From: Streptomyces sp. Tue 6430
GTDB lineage: Bacteria > Actinomycetota > Actinomycetes > Streptomycetales > Streptomycetaceae
Reading direction: 5' to 3'
Assembly: GCA_021568835.1 (NCBI GenBank)
Contig: JAKGSH010000010.1
Location: 930,001 to 994,000 of the forward strand
Length of the DNA stretch: 64,000 nucleotides
Below are positions 62,668 to 64,000 of this stretch, one piece after another. The notes under the pieces were generated by a model that did not search any database, was not told where the DNA came from, and saw only the letters and a list, made by a program, of their open reading frames with translations. Position 1 is the stretch's first letter. Every line of letters begins with the position of its first letter. The position numbers and the translations under genes were made by a program.

Positions 62668-64000
62668 GTGCGAGCGACCCTGCGCTGGGCCCACTCCGAT
62701 CTGCGCGCCCACCGCGGTGAGGCGTTGTTCCTGGTGCTCGCCACGGCGGGCATCGTCGCCTCGTTGCTGCTGGCCGCCGCCCTGTTCGGGTACGCCACCA
62801 ACCCCTGGCAGCGGGTGTTCACGCAGGCGCGCGGCGCACACGTGTGGCTGCACACCGGGCCGGCCGCCGCCACGGACGGGCTCGCGGCGCTGGACGGCGT
62901 CGAGTCCGTCGCCGGTCCCTACCCGGTCGCCTCCGCCACCGTGACCTCCCGCGGCGCCCGCGCCTCCGTCGAACTGCGCGGCACCCCCGGACCGCCCGCC
63001 GTGGGCCGGCCGCTGCTCACCGCCGGTCACTGGCTGGACCCGGCGGTACCCGACGGGGTCGTCCTGGACGGCCGTCTCGCCCGCGCCCTGGTGGCCGAGC
63101 CCGGCGACACCCTCGGCCTGCCCGGCAGCCCGCGGGGACTGACCGTCCTCGGCATCGCCGACAGCGCCGAACCGCGCTACCGCCCCGGCGACCGGCCCGG
63201 CCTGGTCTGGGTGCTCCCCTCCGCCGTGCCGGAGCCGGACGGCCAGGTGACCGGCCTGCGGCTGACCGATCCCGACGACACCGACTACGCCGTCCAGCGC
63301 GCCGTCACCGTCCTGGGCGCCGGCACGGTCGGCGAGGTCTCCACCTGGCAGCAGGCCCGCGCCGAGGCGCAGGGCGACAACCGGCTGCTCGGGCAGGTGC
63401 TGGGACTGTTCGGTCTGGGCGCCCTGGCCGCCGCCGGACTCGCCGTGCACGGGGCGATCGGCACCCGGATCCGCGGACACCTGCGGGACATCTCGGTGCT
63501 GAAGGCGATCGGCTTCACACCGGGCCAGGTGGTGCGGATCTTCCTGCTCCAGCACATCGCCTACGCCCTGCTGGGCGCCGCGGCCGCGGCGACGCTCGTC
63601 CAGGCGCTGGGCAGCCGTGTGCCCGGGCGGCTGGGGGACGCCGTCGGCGTGTGGCAGGGACTGCCCGGACACGCGGTGGCGCTGCTCTCGGTGCCGGTGA
63701 CGGTGGTGCTGTTCATCGGGGCGACGACCGGGCTCGCCGCCTGGCGTGCGGGGCGGGTGCCCCCGGTGCCGGTACCGCGGCCGGCCGCTCCGGCCGGCGG
63801 GAGGCTGTCGGGCGTGGCGCGCCGCGCGCTCGGGCTGCGGCTGCCGCCGGCGCTGGTCCTCGGCTGGCACACGGCGTTCGCCCGGCGGCCGCGCTCCGTG
63901 GCGACGGTGGCCCGGCTGGCGCTGCCGCTGCTGCTGATCGTGGTGACGCTGAGCGCCTGGACCACCATCGACCGCTTCCGCACCAGCCCCGAGGAGACGG
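62668..64000 (+). CDS. FtsX-family ABC permease (3' end beyond window)
   Basis: Permease truncated by the right edge after about 444 residues. GTG 62668 has GGAGGGG upstream. After one N-terminal helix (LFLVLATAGIVASLLLAAAL) comes an extracellular MacB-like domain (residues 45-240). An FtsX domain follows with LLGQVLGLFGLGALAAAGLA and RDISVLKAIGFTPGQVVRIF. A second half begins at LVLGWHTAFARRPRSVATVA, giving the two-FtsX layout of about 800-residue actinobacterial permeases. It works with the ATPase 38 bp upstream, probably in export or envelope stress. Confidence 0.9.
   Translation, partial: MRATLRWAHSDLRAHRGEALFLVLATAGIVASLLLAAALFGYATNPWQRVFTQARGAHVWLHTGPAAATDGLAALDGVESVAGPYPVASATVTSRGARASVELRGTPGPPAVGRPLLTAGHWLDPAVPDGVVLDGRLARALVAEPGDTLGLPGSPRGLTVLGIADSAEPRYRPGDRPGLVWVLPSAVPEPDGQVTGLRLTDPDDTDYAVQRAVTVLGAGTVGEVSTWQQARAEAQGDNRLLGQVLGLFGLGALAAAGLAVHGAIGTRIRGHLRDISVLKAIGFTPGQVVRIFLLQHIAYALLGAAAAATLVQALGSRVPGRLGDAVGVWQGLPGHAVALLSVPVTVVLFIGATTGLAAWRAGRVPPVPVPRPAAPAGGRLSGVARRALGLRLPPALVLGWHTAFARRPRSVATVARLALPLLLIVVTLSAWTTIDRFRTSPEET

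Overview
The window is high-GC actinobacterial DNA, almost certainly Streptomyces. Third codon positions are nearly all G or C, operons are stitched together with ATGA/GTGA start-stop overlaps, lipoprotein and Tat signals are typical, and the pentose-phosphate block tkt-tal-zwf-opcA-pgl lies next to the haem A/O synthase genes ctaA and ctaB. The suf iron-sulfur operon, dapD and tandem sugar ABC operons without their own ATPase also fit. No phage, IS element, CRISPR array, rRNA or canonical tRNA was recognised.

Layout. 1-6.6 kb (minus strand): a sugar-acid operon with a GntR regulator, a DHDPS-fold lyase, an IlvD/Edd pentonate-type dehydratase, two ABC permeases and a Gfo/Idh oxidoreductase. 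6.7-8.7 kb: an MBL-fold hydrolase, a DinB-like protein and a repeat-rich gap. 8.7-11.9 kb: a divergent uronate-oxidation locus with uronate dehydrogenase, 5-dehydro-4-deoxyglucarate dehydratase and an unrecognised partner. 12-17.3 kb: a DeoR regulator and a polyol/sugar ABC-dehydrogenase operon. 17.3-21 kb: a TerD protein, a TetR regulator, ACC deaminase and its GntR regulator. 21-23 kb: a Ro60/TROVE protein with two tandem Y-type RNAs upstream, one carrying a circularly permuted tRNA mimic. 23-28.5 kb: a PhoX-like phosphatase, a hypothetical protein and a secreted nuclease. 28.5-34 kb: small membrane proteins, a DapA-like enzyme, dapD and an AbfB-domain protein. 34-40.8 kb: the suf operon (sufR-B-D-Rieske-C-S-U-T). 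40.9-47.4 kb: an ABC exporter with a duplicated micro-ORF junction, then ctaA, a nucleotidyltransferase, an amidohydrolase and ctaB. 47.8-54.5 kb: the pentose-phosphate operon. 54.5-61.3 kb: an alpha-glucoside uptake/hydrolysis locus and an orphan binding protein. 61.4-64 kb: a PadR regulator, an ABC ATPase and an FtsX-type permease that runs off the right edge.

How the genes work together. Much of the window is carbon acquisition (three sugar ABC systems, uronate and pentonate oxidation, alpha-glucosides). It feeds central metabolism (NADPH from Zwf/OpcA/Pgl), with Fe-S assembly and haem O/A synthesis supporting respiration.

Data quality. Sixteen genes need a total of 24 one-base insertions to read through. 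All are apparent deletions, and nearly all fall in short C or G runs. They hit otherwise perfectly conserved and some essential genes, so I treat them as sequencing or consensus errors and give full-length gene calls spanning the breaks.
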